From the NCBI GenBank assembly GCA_964524705.1, contig CAZGDB010000003.1:1-64000 (forward strand): a stretch of 64,000 nucleotides of DNA, read 5' to 3'. Both the position numbers and the translations under genes were made by a program. Within the stretch, counting starts at the first letter, position 1; each line of letters opens with the position of its first letter. The notes beneath the pieces were generated by a model that worked only from the letters and a program-made list of their open reading frames with translations, ran no database searches and was not told where the DNA came from. This document shows, piece after piece, positions 1 through 9,521 of this stretch. The DNA comes from CAZGDB01 sp964524705 (GTDB taxonomy: Bacteria; Pseudomonadota; Gammaproteobacteria; Berkiellales; Berkiellaceae).

Positions 1-19
1 CTTTAATTTAAGGAATCAC

Positions 20-697
20 ATGGCTGCTGACAAAACTGCTCCCACACAAGCCAAGGTAGAAGTTGGACCGGATGCACCCTATAGTGGTGAAACACAAATG
101 GGCTTACGTAATGATTACTATAGAGACAGCTATAAACGCTTAGTACTCTTAGCAATCGTGTTATCTGGTATTATTGCAGGGGCAATTGGATTTTGTTTTT
201 TTATCTACGCTATGCGTCCTGCACCTCAATATTTTGCAACCACTGCTGCTGGAAATTTAATTAAACTGGCGCCTTTAAGTGCACCAAACCTTGCGACTGA
301 AGCTTTATTAAGTTGGGCATCCCAATCTGCAACTGCTGCTTTTACTTATAATTTCGTAGATTATAAAGCAGCGCTAGAACGTAATCGTATTAATTTTACA
401 ACACGTGGTTATCAAAACTTTTTAAAAGCCTTACAAGATGCTAAAACCTTAGATTCTATTGCTGAGAAAAAATTAGTGGTCTCTGCGGTTCCTACGGGAA
501 CCCCTGTGATTCTACAAGAAGGTTTAGTCGGTGAATATTATGCCTGGCGTTTACAGTTACCGATGCTGATTTCTTATCAAAGTGCTTCAGATACTTTTAA
601 ACAAAATGTTGTTATCACGATGTTAGTGACACGGGTCCCTACCTTAGAGTCTGAAAAAGGTGTCGGCATTTCTCAATTCATCGTTACGGCAGGTTAA
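20..697 (+). CDS. dotI (icmL): DotI/IcmL, inner-membrane component of Dot/Icm type IVB secretion
   Basis: Inner-membrane protein of the Dot/Icm system. DotI works with DotJ near the base of the apparatus and has a periplasmic VirB8-like domain (family knowledge). The 225-residue product has a charged cytosolic N-terminus, one membrane segment at about residues 41-65 and a periplasmic remainder with no cysteine in it, as expected for DotI (about 212 residues in Legionella). The start is preceded by AAGGA at 11-15. The gene is followed 2 bases later by dotH in the canonical icmL-K-E-G-C order, which makes the assignment firm. The upstream icm genes lie outside the window. Confidence 0.93.
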   Translation: MAADKTAPTQAKVEVGPDAPYSGETQMGLRNDYYRDSYKRLVLLAIVLSGIIAGAIGFCFFIYAMRPAPQYFATTAAGNLIKLAPLSAPNLATEALLSWASQSATAAFTYNFVDYKAALERNRINFTTRGYQNFLKALQDAKTLDSIAEKKLVVSAVPTGTPVILQEGLVGEYYAWRLQLPMLISYQSASDTFKQNVVITMLVTRVPTLESEKGVGISQFIVTAG

Positions 698-699
698 TA

Positions 700-1731
700 A
701 TGCGTAAACTGACCACCATTGCTTTTTGTATGCTCTGGACCGCACCCAGCTTAGCGGCAATGGTTGGTGCACCGGCTCCAGCTGCGCCTGCGCCACGTCC
801 TTTAGATATCGCTGGTGCTCAAATCCCTAAAACTGAGGATGCTCCGCGCGCAGCACCTACTAAACCAACCCCGCCTGCTGCTATTGGCGCAGATGCAGAG
901 ATAGATCCTAATGATTTAAGTTTAATTTCAGGGGCTGAAGATCCTGCGATACGTAAAATGCAAAGAGACATGGCATTTCAACAGTTACTAGACTCAAGTC
1001 TGCCTTTAGCGCCACAGCAAATTATTCAATTACGCAAAATGTTGGATATGACTCAGCAAGCAGTAGCTACCAGCCCTAAAAGCCCGCCTTTACCTTTATC
1101 CTCTACGATGAGTGTGAAGTTAGAGCCTGGTGCACCTAGCCCTGTCATTCGTTTATCTTCTGGTTTTGTGAGCTCGGTAGTATTTTTAGATGCCACTGGT
1201 GCCCCCTGGCCTATAGAAGCTTATGGCGTTGGTGACCCTAATACTTTTAATATTCAATGGGATTTAAAATCCAATACGCTATTTATTCAGGCTATGAAAA
1301 ACTATTCTCACGGGAATTTAGCTGTTCGGCTCGTTGGTGAAAACACCCCAGTCATGATTTCACTAATTTCCGGCCAAAAAGAAATTGATTATCGCGTAGA
1401 TCTACAAATTATGGGTCGTGGCCCCAATGCGATGGCACCGATCTTACCTGATACCGTACAAGGCTCTAAAATTGCGCCTGCATTAATTCATCTTTTAGAT
1501 GGCGTACCTCCTGAAGGTAGTCAAAAATTAGAAATGGATACCAATTTAGGACAGGCTTGGTTTTTTAATAAAAAATTATATGTAAGAACGCGCTTACAGC
1601 TTTTATCTCCTGCCTGGTTGGCAACCATATCTAGTGCTGATGGCACGCGAGTTTATGAATTAATGCCAACCCCACAGTTATTAGCAACTAAAGATGGTCA
1701 TACTGTACACATATACCTGAAAGGATTTTAG
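700..1731 (+). CDS. dotH (icmK): DotH/IcmK, outer-membrane core-complex protein of Dot/Icm
   Basis: DotH belongs to the outer-membrane-associated core with DotC, DotD, DotF and DotG. The product is 343 residues (about 360 in Legionella). A signal peptide is visible at residues 1-20 (MRKLTT..., cleavage near SLAA). It is followed by an Ala/Pro-rich low-complexity stretch to about residue 60, an amphipathic region with QQLLDSSLPL, and a beta-rich C-terminal half that resembles the VirB9-like domain. The gene lies between dotI and dotG with 2-base gaps, so translation is probably coupled along the operon. Nothing suggests it is broken. Confidence 0.93.
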   Translation: MRKLTTIAFCMLWTAPSLAAMVGAPAPAAPAPRPLDIAGAQIPKTEDAPRAAPTKPTPPAAIGADAEIDPNDLSLISGAEDPAIRKMQRDMAFQQLLDSSLPLAPQQIIQLRKMLDMTQQAVATSPKSPPLPLSSTMSVKLEPGAPSPVIRLSSGFVSSVVFLDATGAPWPIEAYGVGDPNTFNIQWDLKSNTLFIQAMKNYSHGNLAVRLVGENTPVMISLISGQKEIDYRVDLQIMGRGPNAMAPILPDTVQGSKIAPALIHLLDGVPPEGSQKLEMDTNLGQAWFFNKKLYVRTRLQLLSPAWLATISSADGTRVYELMPTPQLLATKDGHTVHIYLKGF

Positions 1732-1733
1732 GC

Positions 1734-4007
1734 ATGCCAGCGCAACAACCCCTTTTTCAAAAGTTACGTAATGCAAAAACCCGGACCTTTTTATTGATTC
1801 TGGGTATTTTGATCTTCACCACTTTAAGTATTATGGTTTACGCCTTTACCCGTGAACCCCCTCGTTTGGCAGAAGAAGCCTCTACGGCTTTAGCAGTACC
1901 TCCAGGCATTCAAGCCACGCCTGGAAATGTGACTTCTGAAAAATACCGTGAACTGCAAATGCAGGCCAATAAACAACGTGCCGAAGAGGCTGCTAAGAAA
2001 AATGGCAGTGCGCTTCCTACATTAATTGCTTTTAAATCCGAAATTGATTGCCCTGCGGGACGCTATAATGAAAAAGGTGATTGTGATCCTAATGGTTTAT
2101 TTGATAAAGACGGTAACAAAGTTTATGACGAAATGGGCGTATTGCTCTGTCCTTCTAAGCGTTACAATGCGCAAAAGAAATGTGACCCCAGTGGTCTGTA
2201 TGATGTAAACGGCGTCTTAGTTTATGATGAGTTTGGGAACTTAATTTGTACCCATAACCGTTATGATGCGCAAGGCCGTTGTGACCCTAATGGAAAATTT
2301 GATAAAACTGGCAACCCTATCACTTGCATGGCAGGTAAATACAATGAAAAAGGCGATTGTGACCCTAATGGACAATATGATAAAACCGGTAATCTTTTAG
2401 CCTGCCCTTCTGGAAAATACAATGCTAAAGGCGAATGTGACCCTGAAGGTGAATTTGACCGCACAGGCAAACGCGTGTTGTGTAAAGCAGAACGTTACAA
2501 TGCCAAGGGCGAATGTGATGCCAACGGAAACTTTGATAAAACGGGTAAACCTCTACCTTGTGCCTCTGGTCATTACAATGCTAAAGGCGAATGTGACCCC
2601 AATGGACAATATGATGCCTCAGGTAATCCTCTGCCTTGTAAAGCAGAGCGTTATAATGAAAACGGCGAATGTGATGCCAATGGTAAATTTGACAAAAATG
2701 GCGTCATCTTAGCGTGTGCCTCCAACAAATATAACGAAAAGGGCGAATGTGACCCTAACGGAAAATTTGATAAAAATGGCAAGCTCGTTGCCTGCCCTGC
2801 TGAAAAGTTTGATGAAAAAGGCAACTGTGACCCTAAAGGACTTTATGGTTCTGACGGAAAGCTGCTTTGCCCAGCTGGCAAGTTTGATGACAAAGGGATG
2901 TGTGATGCCAAAGGACTCTATGGTCCAGATGGCAAACTCCTCTGCCCTGCTGGAAAATTTGATGAAAAAGGTCAATGTGATCCACAAGGTCTCTATGGTC
3001 CAGATGGCAAAGCTTTATGTAAAGCGGGTCGCTATAACGAAAAAGGCGAATGTGATGCCAATGGTCGTTATGATGCTGCCGGTAAACTGTTACCGGGTCA
3101 AAAACCAGAAACCGATTTAGACCGTCGTCTACGTGAGCAGCAAGAAGCCTTAGCCAAACAAAAAGCTGAAAATGAACGTCGTGCAGCCTTAGCACGTCGT
3201 CAACAGGAATTAGCTGCTAAACAACAAGAGTTTAAGCAAAAGATTGCTACCCTCGCCCAAAGCATGCAAGGGGTTTCTAGCGCCGCTATGAATAGCTGGG
3301 GGGCTCAGCCTAGTCAGAATTACGTCGCAGGTATGGCGGCTAAACAAGCCGCAGGAACTGCTGCCAAAACTGCTGATGCTGCAGCGGCAGCAGCAGCTTC
3401 TGAACCAGTAATGGCGCCAGGCACCTATGATGTTGTTAAAGCAGGTACCGTCCTCTATGGCGTACTAGATACTGCAATTAACTCTGATGAGCCCTCTCCT
3501 GTATTAGCAACGATCGTAGAAGGCAAATACCGTGGTGGTAAGCTGATCGGCGCTATCGTTGTCACGGGCCAAGGTGAAAAAGTAATTGTGAACTTTACTA
3601 AGTTAAGTTTACCAAATAAAGAGTTATCTATTGCTATTGAAGCAGTAGCAATGGACCCTGATACTGCAAGAACTTCTTTGGCGGGTGATGTAGATCATCA
3701 TTATCTACTACGTTACGGTGCATTATTTGCGTCTTCGTTCATGCAAGGCTACAGTAATGCTATTAAGGATCAAGGAACCTCCACCACTACGAATTTAGCT
3801 GGTTCCACAACTAGTAGTAAACCACCGTTAGATTCGAAAAAGGAAATTTATGTAGCAATGGGTTCAGTAGGTGAAAAATGGGGTCAAGCAGTTGCCCCTC
3901 TGGTTAATAAACCCCCTACTGTAACAGTGCCCTCGGGAGTTGGGGTTGGCGTACTAATCTTGACAGATTTGAAAATACAGAAGGAGTCCAGCAATGGCGG
4001 AAGATAG
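1734..4007 (+). CDS. dotG (icmE): DotG/IcmE, VirB10-like core-complex protein with an unusual Cys-repeat middle region
   Basis: DotG spans the inner membrane and lines the secretion channel; its C-terminal domain is VirB10-like. The 757-residue product has a membrane segment at about residues 18-38 and a repeat region at about residues 106-455. A charged Q/E/A-rich coiled coil follows at about 460-510, then an Ala-rich linker. The C-terminal domain from about residue 555 starts with the APGTYDVVKAGTVLYGVLDT segment, typical of VirB10/DotG. Legionella DotG is longer (about 1,048 residues), and its middle is made of pentapeptide-like repeats. Here that part is replaced by Cys-x10-Cys repeats, described separately. 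The stop overlaps the dotF start by 14 bases. Confidence 0.93.
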   Translation: MPAQQPLFQKLRNAKTRTFLLILGILIFTTLSIMVYAFTREPPRLAEEASTALAVPPGIQATPGNVTSEKYRELQMQANKQRAEEAAKKNGSALPTLIAFKSEIDCPAGRYNEKGDCDPNGLFDKDGNKVYDEMGVLLCPSKRYNAQKKCDPSGLYDVNGVLVYDEFGNLICTHNRYDAQGRCDPNGKFDKTGNPITCMAGKYNEKGDCDPNGQYDKTGNLLACPSGKYNAKGECDPEGEFDRTGKRVLCKAERYNAKGECDANGNFDKTGKPLPCASGHYNAKGECDPNGQYDASGNPLPCKAERYNENGECDANGKFDKNGVILACASNKYNEKGECDPNGKFDKNGKLVACPAEKFDEKGNCDPKGLYGSDGKLLCPAGKFDDKGMCDAKGLYGPDGKLLCPAGKFDEKGQCDPQGLYGPDGKALCKAGRYNEKGECDANGRYDAAGKLLPGQKPETDLDRRLREQQEALAKQKAENERRAALARRQQELAAKQQEFKQKIATLAQSMQGVSSAAMNSWGAQPSQNYVAGMAAKQAAGTAAKTADAAAAAAASEPVMAPGTYDVVKAGTVLYGVLDTAINSDEPSPVLATIVEGKYRGGKLIGAIVVTGQGEKVIVNFTKLSLPNKELSIAIEAVAMDPDTARTSLAGDVDHHYLLRYGALFASSFMQGYSNAIKDQGTSTTTNLAGSTTSSKPPLDSKKEIYVAMGSVGEKWGQAVAPLVNKPPTVTVPSGVGVGVLILTDLKIQKESSNGGR
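2049..3098 (+). repeat. Thirteen tandem Cys-paired repeats inside dotG
   Basis: I count 13 consecutive units, mostly 25-26 residues and two of 33-34 at the N-terminal end. The consensus is C-x3-[RK]-[YF]-[ND]-x2-G-x-C-D-x2-G-x-[FY]-[DG]-x2-G-x3-x. Each unit has two cysteines with ten residues between them, 26 in total. The second half (D-P-N-G-x-F-D-K-x-G) recalls Asp/Asn/Gly loops of calcium-binding repeats, but that is only a resemblance. Copies have diverged at both DNA and protein level and the last four replace FD with YG, so the array is not a recent expansion. The repetition makes long spurious open frames in other registers. Confidence 0.9.
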
Positions 4008-4818
4008 AGACCAAAATACATCATCAGACATGGATGATGATTTTGACTTTGACAAAGAAAATGCCTTTGGCGAAGCAGAGTTTCAAGACACTGCCGCTCC
4101 TGCTAAAAAGCAGATACCAAAGGGTGCCTTAATCGGTGGTGCTATTGCCGGCTTAGTGTTGGTATGGCAAGTGATTGCGTTTTTTAATAAAACGAATCAA
4201 GCAGAGTTCAACACACCCGCTCCAGTTGCTTCTACAGAAACAACCGCAATGCCCGTAACTGATGCAACAGCCGCAGCCGCAACCTCTACACCCGTTGCAG
4301 CCGCAGCCCCTGCTCCAGAACCACAACAAGTGGAAGCAAAAGCAGAACCTGCGCATGCTGAAACCAGTATGGGGGATGATTTACAACGTGCACTCAGTCG
4401 TTTGGAAAAACAAAATGTGGATTTAGCAGGTCGTGTGGTCGCACTTGAAAATTTAGTGCGTCAAAATACCATTAGCACTGCCAATATTGGTAGAAATATT
4501 ACCAAAATGGATAACGCCATAGATAGCATTCAAAGCAGTATGGAAAACATCCAAGGTCAAGTCAAAAAAATGACCCCTGAAGCCATGTTAGCTGATGCTG
4601 TTAAAAAAACAGAAGTTGAGGATAAAGCTAAAATAACAACTGAGGCCCCTGCTTGGGTTGTGCATGCGATTATTCCTGGCCGTGTATGGCTGAAAGACAA
4701 AGATGGAAACACGATTACGGTTACTGAAGGGGATAAATTAGACCTCTATGGTACTGTCTTGGTGATTGATGCGAACCATGGAACCGTAGTTACCAGTTCC
4801 GGCACCATGTTACGCTAA
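3994..4818 (+). CDS. dotF (icmG): DotF/IcmG, inner-membrane and core-complex accessory protein of Dot/Icm
   Basis: DotF associates with DotG in the core complex and has been reported to contact substrates (family knowledge). The product is 274 residues, close to the 269 of Legionella. It has an acidic cytosolic N-terminus (DMDDDFDFDKENAF), one membrane segment at about residues 44-64 and an Ala/Pro/Thr-rich periplasmic linker. A coiled coil follows (about 125-195), then a compact C-terminal domain ending in SSGTMLR. A clear AAGGAG lies upstream of the start, inside the end of dotG (14-base overlap). Confidence 0.9.
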   Translation: MAEDRDQNTSSDMDDDFDFDKENAFGEAEFQDTAAPAKKQIPKGALIGGAIAGLVLVWQVIAFFNKTNQAEFNTPAPVASTETTAMPVTDATAAAATSTPVAAAAPAPEPQQVEAKAEPAHAETSMGDDLQRALSRLEKQNVDLAGRVVALENLVRQNTISTANIGRNITKMDNAIDSIQSSMENIQGQVKKMTPEAMLADAVKKTEVEDKAKITTEAPAWVVHAIIPGRVWLKDKDGNTITVTEGDKLDLYGTVLVIDANHGTVVTSSGTMLR

Positions 4819-4830
4819 GGAGACTCCATC

Positions 4831-5397
4831 ATGGCAAACGCACCTCCTCCTAATATCCCCGTTGATTCAGACGTCGCGGTTACGAACTTAACCAGCCTCT
4901 TTGACGCCTTAATGGGGGCTGATGGGGCTGGTGGTGGTTTACTTGATGCGATTGCCATGATAGCTGGCGTTTATTTTGTGATGCGCGGTATCATGATGTA
5001 CCGTGCCTTTGGACAAAGCCAACAAGCAGCTTCCGGAAAAGCCGAAATTGCAGGCCCTTTAGTGCATATTGTGATTGGCATAGTGTTATGGAATATTCAA
5101 CAAGTTAAAGATGTAGGCTTAAACACCTTAGGCTTACCTGGCAACTTACAGCTGAGTTATATTCAAGATAGCGGTATGGAGCAATGGGCTAAGATTCAAG
5201 GCGTATTAGGTAAATATATCAAATTGATTGGGTATATCGCCTTTTTAAGAGGTTGGTTTATCTTATCCAAAATGGGACATCCAGGCGCACAACCTGGTAG
5301 TGTTGGTAAAGGTATAACCCATATCATTGGCGGTCTCTTTTTAATCAATTTTATGGATACAGCGGTTTTACTAGCAGGCCTCATGGGTATTAAATAA
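4831..5397 (+). CDS. dotE (icmC): DotE/IcmC, polytopic inner-membrane Dot/Icm protein
   Basis: A small polytopic inner-membrane subunit of unknown exact role in Dot/Icm. The product is 188 residues (194 in Legionella). About four hydrophobic segments are visible: roughly 36-56, 78-95, 128-146 and 160-182, separated by short loops with the ILSKMGHPGAQPGSVGKGITHIIGG stretch split across the last loop and helix. AAGGAG precedes the ATG by 8 bases. In the usual order icmD follows directly, but here the next gene is dotN, 11 bases downstream. Confidence 0.88.
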   Translation: MANAPPPNIPVDSDVAVTNLTSLFDALMGADGAGGGLLDAIAMIAGVYFVMRGIMMYRAFGQSQQAASGKAEIAGPLVHIVIGIVLWNIQQVKDVGLNTLGLPGNLQLSYIQDSGMEQWAKIQGVLGKYIKLIGYIAFLRGWFILSKMGHPGAQPGSVGKGITHIIGGLFLINFMDTAVLLAGLMGIK

Positions 5398-5408
5398 AGG
5401 GTGATATT

Positions 5409-6023
5409 ATGGAACTCTTGCCAATTACTTTACACGCCCAGCCCGGAAATTGGCGTATATTTCAGGCACGCAAAACCAATAAGAATTTCCAATCTTTGGC
5501 GAACCGAATTTTAAAACGTGATTTTTATGCATGTCGTTTTTGTGGGTTTCAATCCAAAAAATATATGGAAATCGTCAATATTGATAATGACTACACCCAT
5601 AATAGTAGCAGCAACCTTGCAACAGCCTGCAGTTTTTGTGCGCAATGTTTTTTTCTAGATTCTATAGGCTTAGATGGTCATAGCGGTGGACGCGTCATCT
5701 ATTTACCAGAAATGTCACAAGCCTCCTTAAATCACTTTTCACGCGCCCTCTTCTGTGCGTTAGTCAAAGATGCTACCTATCGTGGGAAACTACAAGCTAC
5801 CTATCTGTGTTTTAGTGATAGAGGTACAGTAATTGAAAACTGTTTTGGACCTGAAACCAGTCAACCCAATGTCTTTGGACAAGGATTAATTGATGGCAAT
5901 TTAACAGCTGAACAAAAGAACCATCATTTAATGAACGCAGTTCGTTTATTACCCTTACGACGCTATTTTTCAGAGCAGATCACTTACTGGAAAGAAACGA
6001 TTTTTGCACATTTGCCGTTATAA
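5409..6023 (+). CDS. dotN (icmJ): DotN/IcmJ, zinc-binding component of the Dot/Icm coupling complex
   Basis: DotN is a cytosolic protein of the type IV coupling complex with DotL, DotM and the IcmSW adaptors (family knowledge). The product is 204 residues against 208 in Legionella. Two cysteine pairs are visible, CRFC at about residues 41-44 and CSFCAQC at about 77-83, spaced as in an HNH-type zinc-finger fold; the rest is soluble with no membrane segment. It starts 11 bases after dotE with a weak AAGGGTG ribosome site and is followed closely by dotO. Confidence 0.9.
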   Translation: MELLPITLHAQPGNWRIFQARKTNKNFQSLANRILKRDFYACRFCGFQSKKYMEIVNIDNDYTHNSSSNLATACSFCAQCFFLDSIGLDGHSGGRVIYLPEMSQASLNHFSRALFCALVKDATYRGKLQATYLCFSDRGTVIENCFGPETSQPNVFGQGLIDGNLTAEQKNHHLMNAVRLLPLRRYFSEQITYWKETIFAHLPL

Positions 6024-6035
6024 GGATTGAGAGCT

Positions 6036-9000
6036 ATGCAGATCTTAGACAGTTTTTTAAATGGCCTAGATATTTTTCTAGTATGGGCAGCAAATAATCT
6101 GAAACAGACCACGCGCAGCTATTGTGAATTGGAAACAGCTGATTCGCGTCATACTTTAGTTATGAAAGATGGCTCTCTCATTTCGATCATCCGCTTAAAT
6201 GGTTGTGGTGAGTTAATGGGGCCTGAAGAATTTAAAAAAATTCACAGTGGGGTAACCCGTTCTCTGTCTTCCAGCTTGTCACGCAACGGACATGCCTTAC
6301 AAGTCTTTTTTGCTTATGACCGGGATTTGGTCAAACAAGAAATCAAAGATATTTTTGCCCCCAGTTTTGATACGGCTGATCGGCTACATTTAAACCTCAA
6401 GGACGTTTTTGAAGAACGCATTAATCACTTAGCCAATTACTGTTCTACTGAAGCTTGCTATTTAGTACTCTGGACACGACTCTCTGCAATTTCAGATACA
6501 CAACTAAAAGAATCTAATGCTAATACCGTAGCAAGACTGAAAAAACAGTATGTCCCACCCTTTCAACAAGCACAAAATGTTATCAAGTTAGTCCCAGAAT
6601 TACGCGAACAACATAACAGCTTTGTCAAAAACACGCTCAATGACTTTGGGGATGTGCATTTACAAGTCGTATTAATTGATGCACACCAAGCAGTTGCAGC
6701 GATTCGTAAGAGCGTTGATCCTGATGTGACCTCTTTAGAGTGGAAAGCCTGTTTACCTGGGGATACCATTCCTGTACGGGAAGTGAAAGGAGTCCCAGCC
6801 TTAGATATTTCTGCCGTTATGTGGCCCCCTTTATGGTTACAAGTAATACCCAGGGATGGTGAAAACCTCAACTTAAGACACTGTCGTATTGGGGACAGGG
6901 TGTATGCAAGTTTTTCTATAGATTTATTTCCGCAAGAAATCCAAACTTTCCAAGAACTTTTTAGAAGAACCATCCCTTTAAACTTACCTTGGCGTATGTC
7001 CTTCTTTCTAGAAAGTAATGGTATTAATACTTTAGGTATTAAACCCCTTATTGCTTCTATTTTAGTATTTGCTTCTCCTGTAAATGGATTAATTGCAGAT
7101 TCTGCAGATGTATTACGCTATTTAAATGATAAAACCGATACTGCTATCGTCAAACTCAGAGTCAGTATGGCTACATGGGCACCTGTTGGTGAAGAAGCGC
7201 TGCTACGCACACGTGCTGCTGAGTTAATGAAAGCGCTACAAGGTTGGGGAAATTGTGAGGTCGGTGAATTTTCAGGAGATCCCTTTGCTGGTGCACTCTC
7301 CTCTGCCTTAGGTATCACGTCTAATCCTATTGGTTGCGCCAGTGTAGCGCCTTTAAATGATGTGGTCACCATGTTACCACTAACGCGACCTGCATCTCCT
7401 TGGGGTCAAGGTGCACTGCTCTTTAGATCTCCAGATGGCAAACCCTGGCCCTATCAGCCCGGCTCTGCCTTACAAACCACATGGATTGACTTAATTTATG
7501 CAAGACCTGGTTCGGGTAAGTCGGTATTATCGAATGCGATTAACTTAGCCATTTGTTTACAAGGTGGCTTAAAACGTTTACCTCGTATTGGGATCATCGA
7601 TATTGGACCTTCCAGTAGTGGATTAATTTCTCTATTACAGGAAGCCTTACCGAAAGATATGCGGCATTTAGTAGCCTATCATCGTTTAAGAATGACGCCT
7701 GCCTATTCTATTAACCCTTTTGATTTACAATTAGGGTGTAGAGCCCCCACCCCACAAGAACGCAGTTTCTTAGTGAATTTTGTCACCTTACTTGCGACGC
7801 CTATCGGAGAAACCAAGCCTTATGATGGTATTCCAGATATGGCAGGGTTGGTCGTGGATGAGCTATATAAGCAATTATCAGATCAAGGGGGTAATCCTCA
7901 TCCTTATACCAAGGATATGGAGCCTGCCATTGATAAACTGCTCTTGGAAATGAAAACCCCTATAGATAATCGTTCTTCTTGGTGGGAAGTGGTAGAAGCC
8001 CTCTTCAAAGGTGGTTATGTGCATGAAGCCATGATAGCCCAGCGCTATACTGCACCTTTATTAGCCGATGCGGTAGCAATTTGCCGTACCAAAGTGGTAG
8101 AAGATTTATATGGTAAAATTGTTGCCCCTACTGGTGAACCTCTCATTTCTGCTTTTGGTCGTATGATTTCCAGTGCAGTACGAGAATACCCCTTACTTTC
8201 ACGTATTACCGCCTTCGATTTAGGCGATGCCCGTGTGGTGTCTTTAGACTTAGATGAAGTCGCAAAGAGTGGTGGTGAGTCTGCTGACCGACAAACTGCG
8301 ATTATGTATATGTTAGGTCGTTATGTCGTAGCTAAGAACTACTACCTCAACGAAGACAGTTTACAAGACTTCCCTCCCCTTTATCGGGATTATCACCATA
8401 AACGCATTATTGAAATCCGTGAAGATTCCAAACGTCTGGTATTCGATGAGTTTCACCGTACGTCTAAAGCTAAGGCTGTCCGTGACCAGATCGTTGTGGA
8501 TATGCGTGAAGGAAGAAAATGGAAAGTTCAGGTTGCCCTACTCTCACAATCCTTAGAAGATTTTGATTCTGTGATGGTAGAATTTGCGACGGCAGTCTTT
8601 ATCATGGATGCAGGTCCTAAACAGGCTGTAGACCGTGCTGTTGAGACCTTTGGTTTGAATGACAGCGCACGAATCGCCTTAAGCACTCGCGTGCATGGGC
8701 CGCGTGCAGAAGGTGCAACCTTCTTAGTGCAGTTTGCTACCAAACTTGGTATTAGTACGCAGTTGGTCAGCAGTACCTTAGGTCCTATTGAATTATGGTC
8801 CTTTAACACCAATGCAGATGATGCCCGCATTCGTAACTCGTTGTATAAAGAGATTGGTGCTAAAGAAACACGTAAATTGTTATCGATGCTCTATCCAGGT
8901 GGTTCTGCAGGTAAAGTTATCGAACAGCGCGTGACCCAGCGTAAACGTCAAAAAGCAGACTTTACGGAAGAAGATGAAGGTTCTGTGATTGATGAGTTAA

Positions 9001-9047
9001 TTGCCGAAATTCTTAAGATATACCAAGAACATGCAATTAGTTCTTAA
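6036..9047 (+). CDS. dotO (icmB): DotO/IcmB, VirB4-like ATPase of Dot/Icm
   Basis: Cytosolic VirB4-family ATPase that, with DotB, forms the energy-supplying base of the apparatus. I take the ATG at 6036, with AAGGA 9 bases upstream, over an in-frame TTG at 6027. That gives 1,003 residues against 1,009 in Legionella. Walker A is at about residues 489-497 (RPGSGKSVL) and a Walker B-like LVFDEFHR at about 802-809. The N-terminal half carries the VirB4-like domain. All features of a working ATPase are present. It is followed by a 96-base gap and dotP rather than the end of the cluster. Confidence 0.93.
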   Translation: MQILDSFLNGLDIFLVWAANNLKQTTRSYCELETADSRHTLVMKDGSLISIIRLNGCGELMGPEEFKKIHSGVTRSLSSSLSRNGHALQVFFAYDRDLVKQEIKDIFAPSFDTADRLHLNLKDVFEERINHLANYCSTEACYLVLWTRLSAISDTQLKESNANTVARLKKQYVPPFQQAQNVIKLVPELREQHNSFVKNTLNDFGDVHLQVVLIDAHQAVAAIRKSVDPDVTSLEWKACLPGDTIPVREVKGVPALDISAVMWPPLWLQVIPRDGENLNLRHCRIGDRVYASFSIDLFPQEIQTFQELFRRTIPLNLPWRMSFFLESNGINTLGIKPLIASILVFASPVNGLIADSADVLRYLNDKTDTAIVKLRVSMATWAPVGEEALLRTRAAELMKALQGWGNCEVGEFSGDPFAGALSSALGITSNPIGCASVAPLNDVVTMLPLTRPASPWGQGALLFRSPDGKPWPYQPGSALQTTWIDLIYARPGSGKSVLSNAINLAICLQGGLKRLPRIGIIDIGPSSSGLISLLQEALPKDMRHLVAYHRLRMTPAYSINPFDLQLGCRAPTPQERSFLVNFVTLLATPIGETKPYDGIPDMAGLVVDELYKQLSDQGGNPHPYTKDMEPAIDKLLLEMKTPIDNRSSWWEVVEALFKGGYVHEAMIAQRYTAPLLADAVAICRTKVVEDLYGKIVAPTGEPLISAFGRMISSAVREYPLLSRITAFDLGDARVVSLDLDEVAKSGGESADRQTAIMYMLGRYVVAKNYYLNEDSLQDFPPLYRDYHHKRIIEIREDSKRLVFDEFHRTSKAKAVRDQIVVDMREGRKWKVQVALLSQSLEDFDSVMVEFATAVFIMDAGPKQAVDRAVETFGLNDSARIALSTRVHGPRAEGATFLVQFATKLGISTQLVSSTLGPIELWSFNTNADDARIRNSLYKEIGAKETRKLLSMLYPGGSAGKVIEQRVTQRKRQKADFTEEDEGSVIDELIAEILKIYQEHAISS

Positions 9048-9143
9048 ACTTAAACAGTGTTGTTGGTCGTACAATTAGCAAAATTGCTAAAGTTCTGCTT
9101 TAATAGGAATGTGTTTTTTAATCATGGGTCATAGGAGATCGTA

Positions 9144-9509
9144 ATGAAAAACGTTAACTCAAATCGTTTCTGGCAATTAGGTTTAGCATCAGTTGGTTTG
9201 GTAACTATGTGCGGGTTGATTCCTGAAATCAGTCTTGCCGCTAGCGGTGGGGATATTGGTTCCATGGCAACAAACTTAACCGGTCAGATTAACAGCTTTA
9301 AAGAGCTATTAAAAAGCTTGTCTGTTGTTGCTGGTTTAGGGTTTGGTATCGGTGGTTTAGTGAAGTTCAAAGCTCACAAAGACAATCCTAACCAAGTGCC
9401 TTTAAGTGCTCCAATTGTATTGTTAGTGGTAGCTGCTGGTTTATTAGCACTGCCTTCCTTGCTGAGCATGGGTGCAACTTCTTTGGGTATGACAGCTGCT
9501 ACTCTCTAA
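9144..9509 (+). CDS. dotP (icmD): DotP/IcmD, small inner-membrane Dot/Icm protein, relocated downstream of dotO
   Basis: Recognised by size (121 residues; 132 in Legionella), a signal-peptide-like N-terminus ending near SLAAS (residue 33), a hydrophobic segment at about 55-72 and a second at about 87-110. The VKFKAHKDNPNQVPLSAPI loop between them is the family's most recognisable element. AGGAG precedes the ATG. In Legionella and Coxiella icmD sits between icmC and icmJ; here it lies after dotO, behind a 96-base gap with a small ttagcaa/ttgctaa palindrome at 9076-9091. It ends the cluster, just before a strong terminator. Its own promoter in the gap is possible but not clearly seen. Confidence 0.85.
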   Translation: MKNVNSNRFWQLGLASVGLVTMCGLIPEISLAASGGDIGSMATNLTGQINSFKELLKSLSVVAGLGFGIGGLVKFKAHKDNPNQVPLSAPIVLLVVAAGLLALPSLLSMGATSLGMTAATL

Positions 9510-9521
9510 CCCTGGTACTTT

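Noticed and set aside
2026..3195. Several long open frames in other registers and on the opposite strand inside dotG
   Set aside because: They arise from the periodic codon pattern of the Cys repeats and have no ribosome sites or recognisable products.
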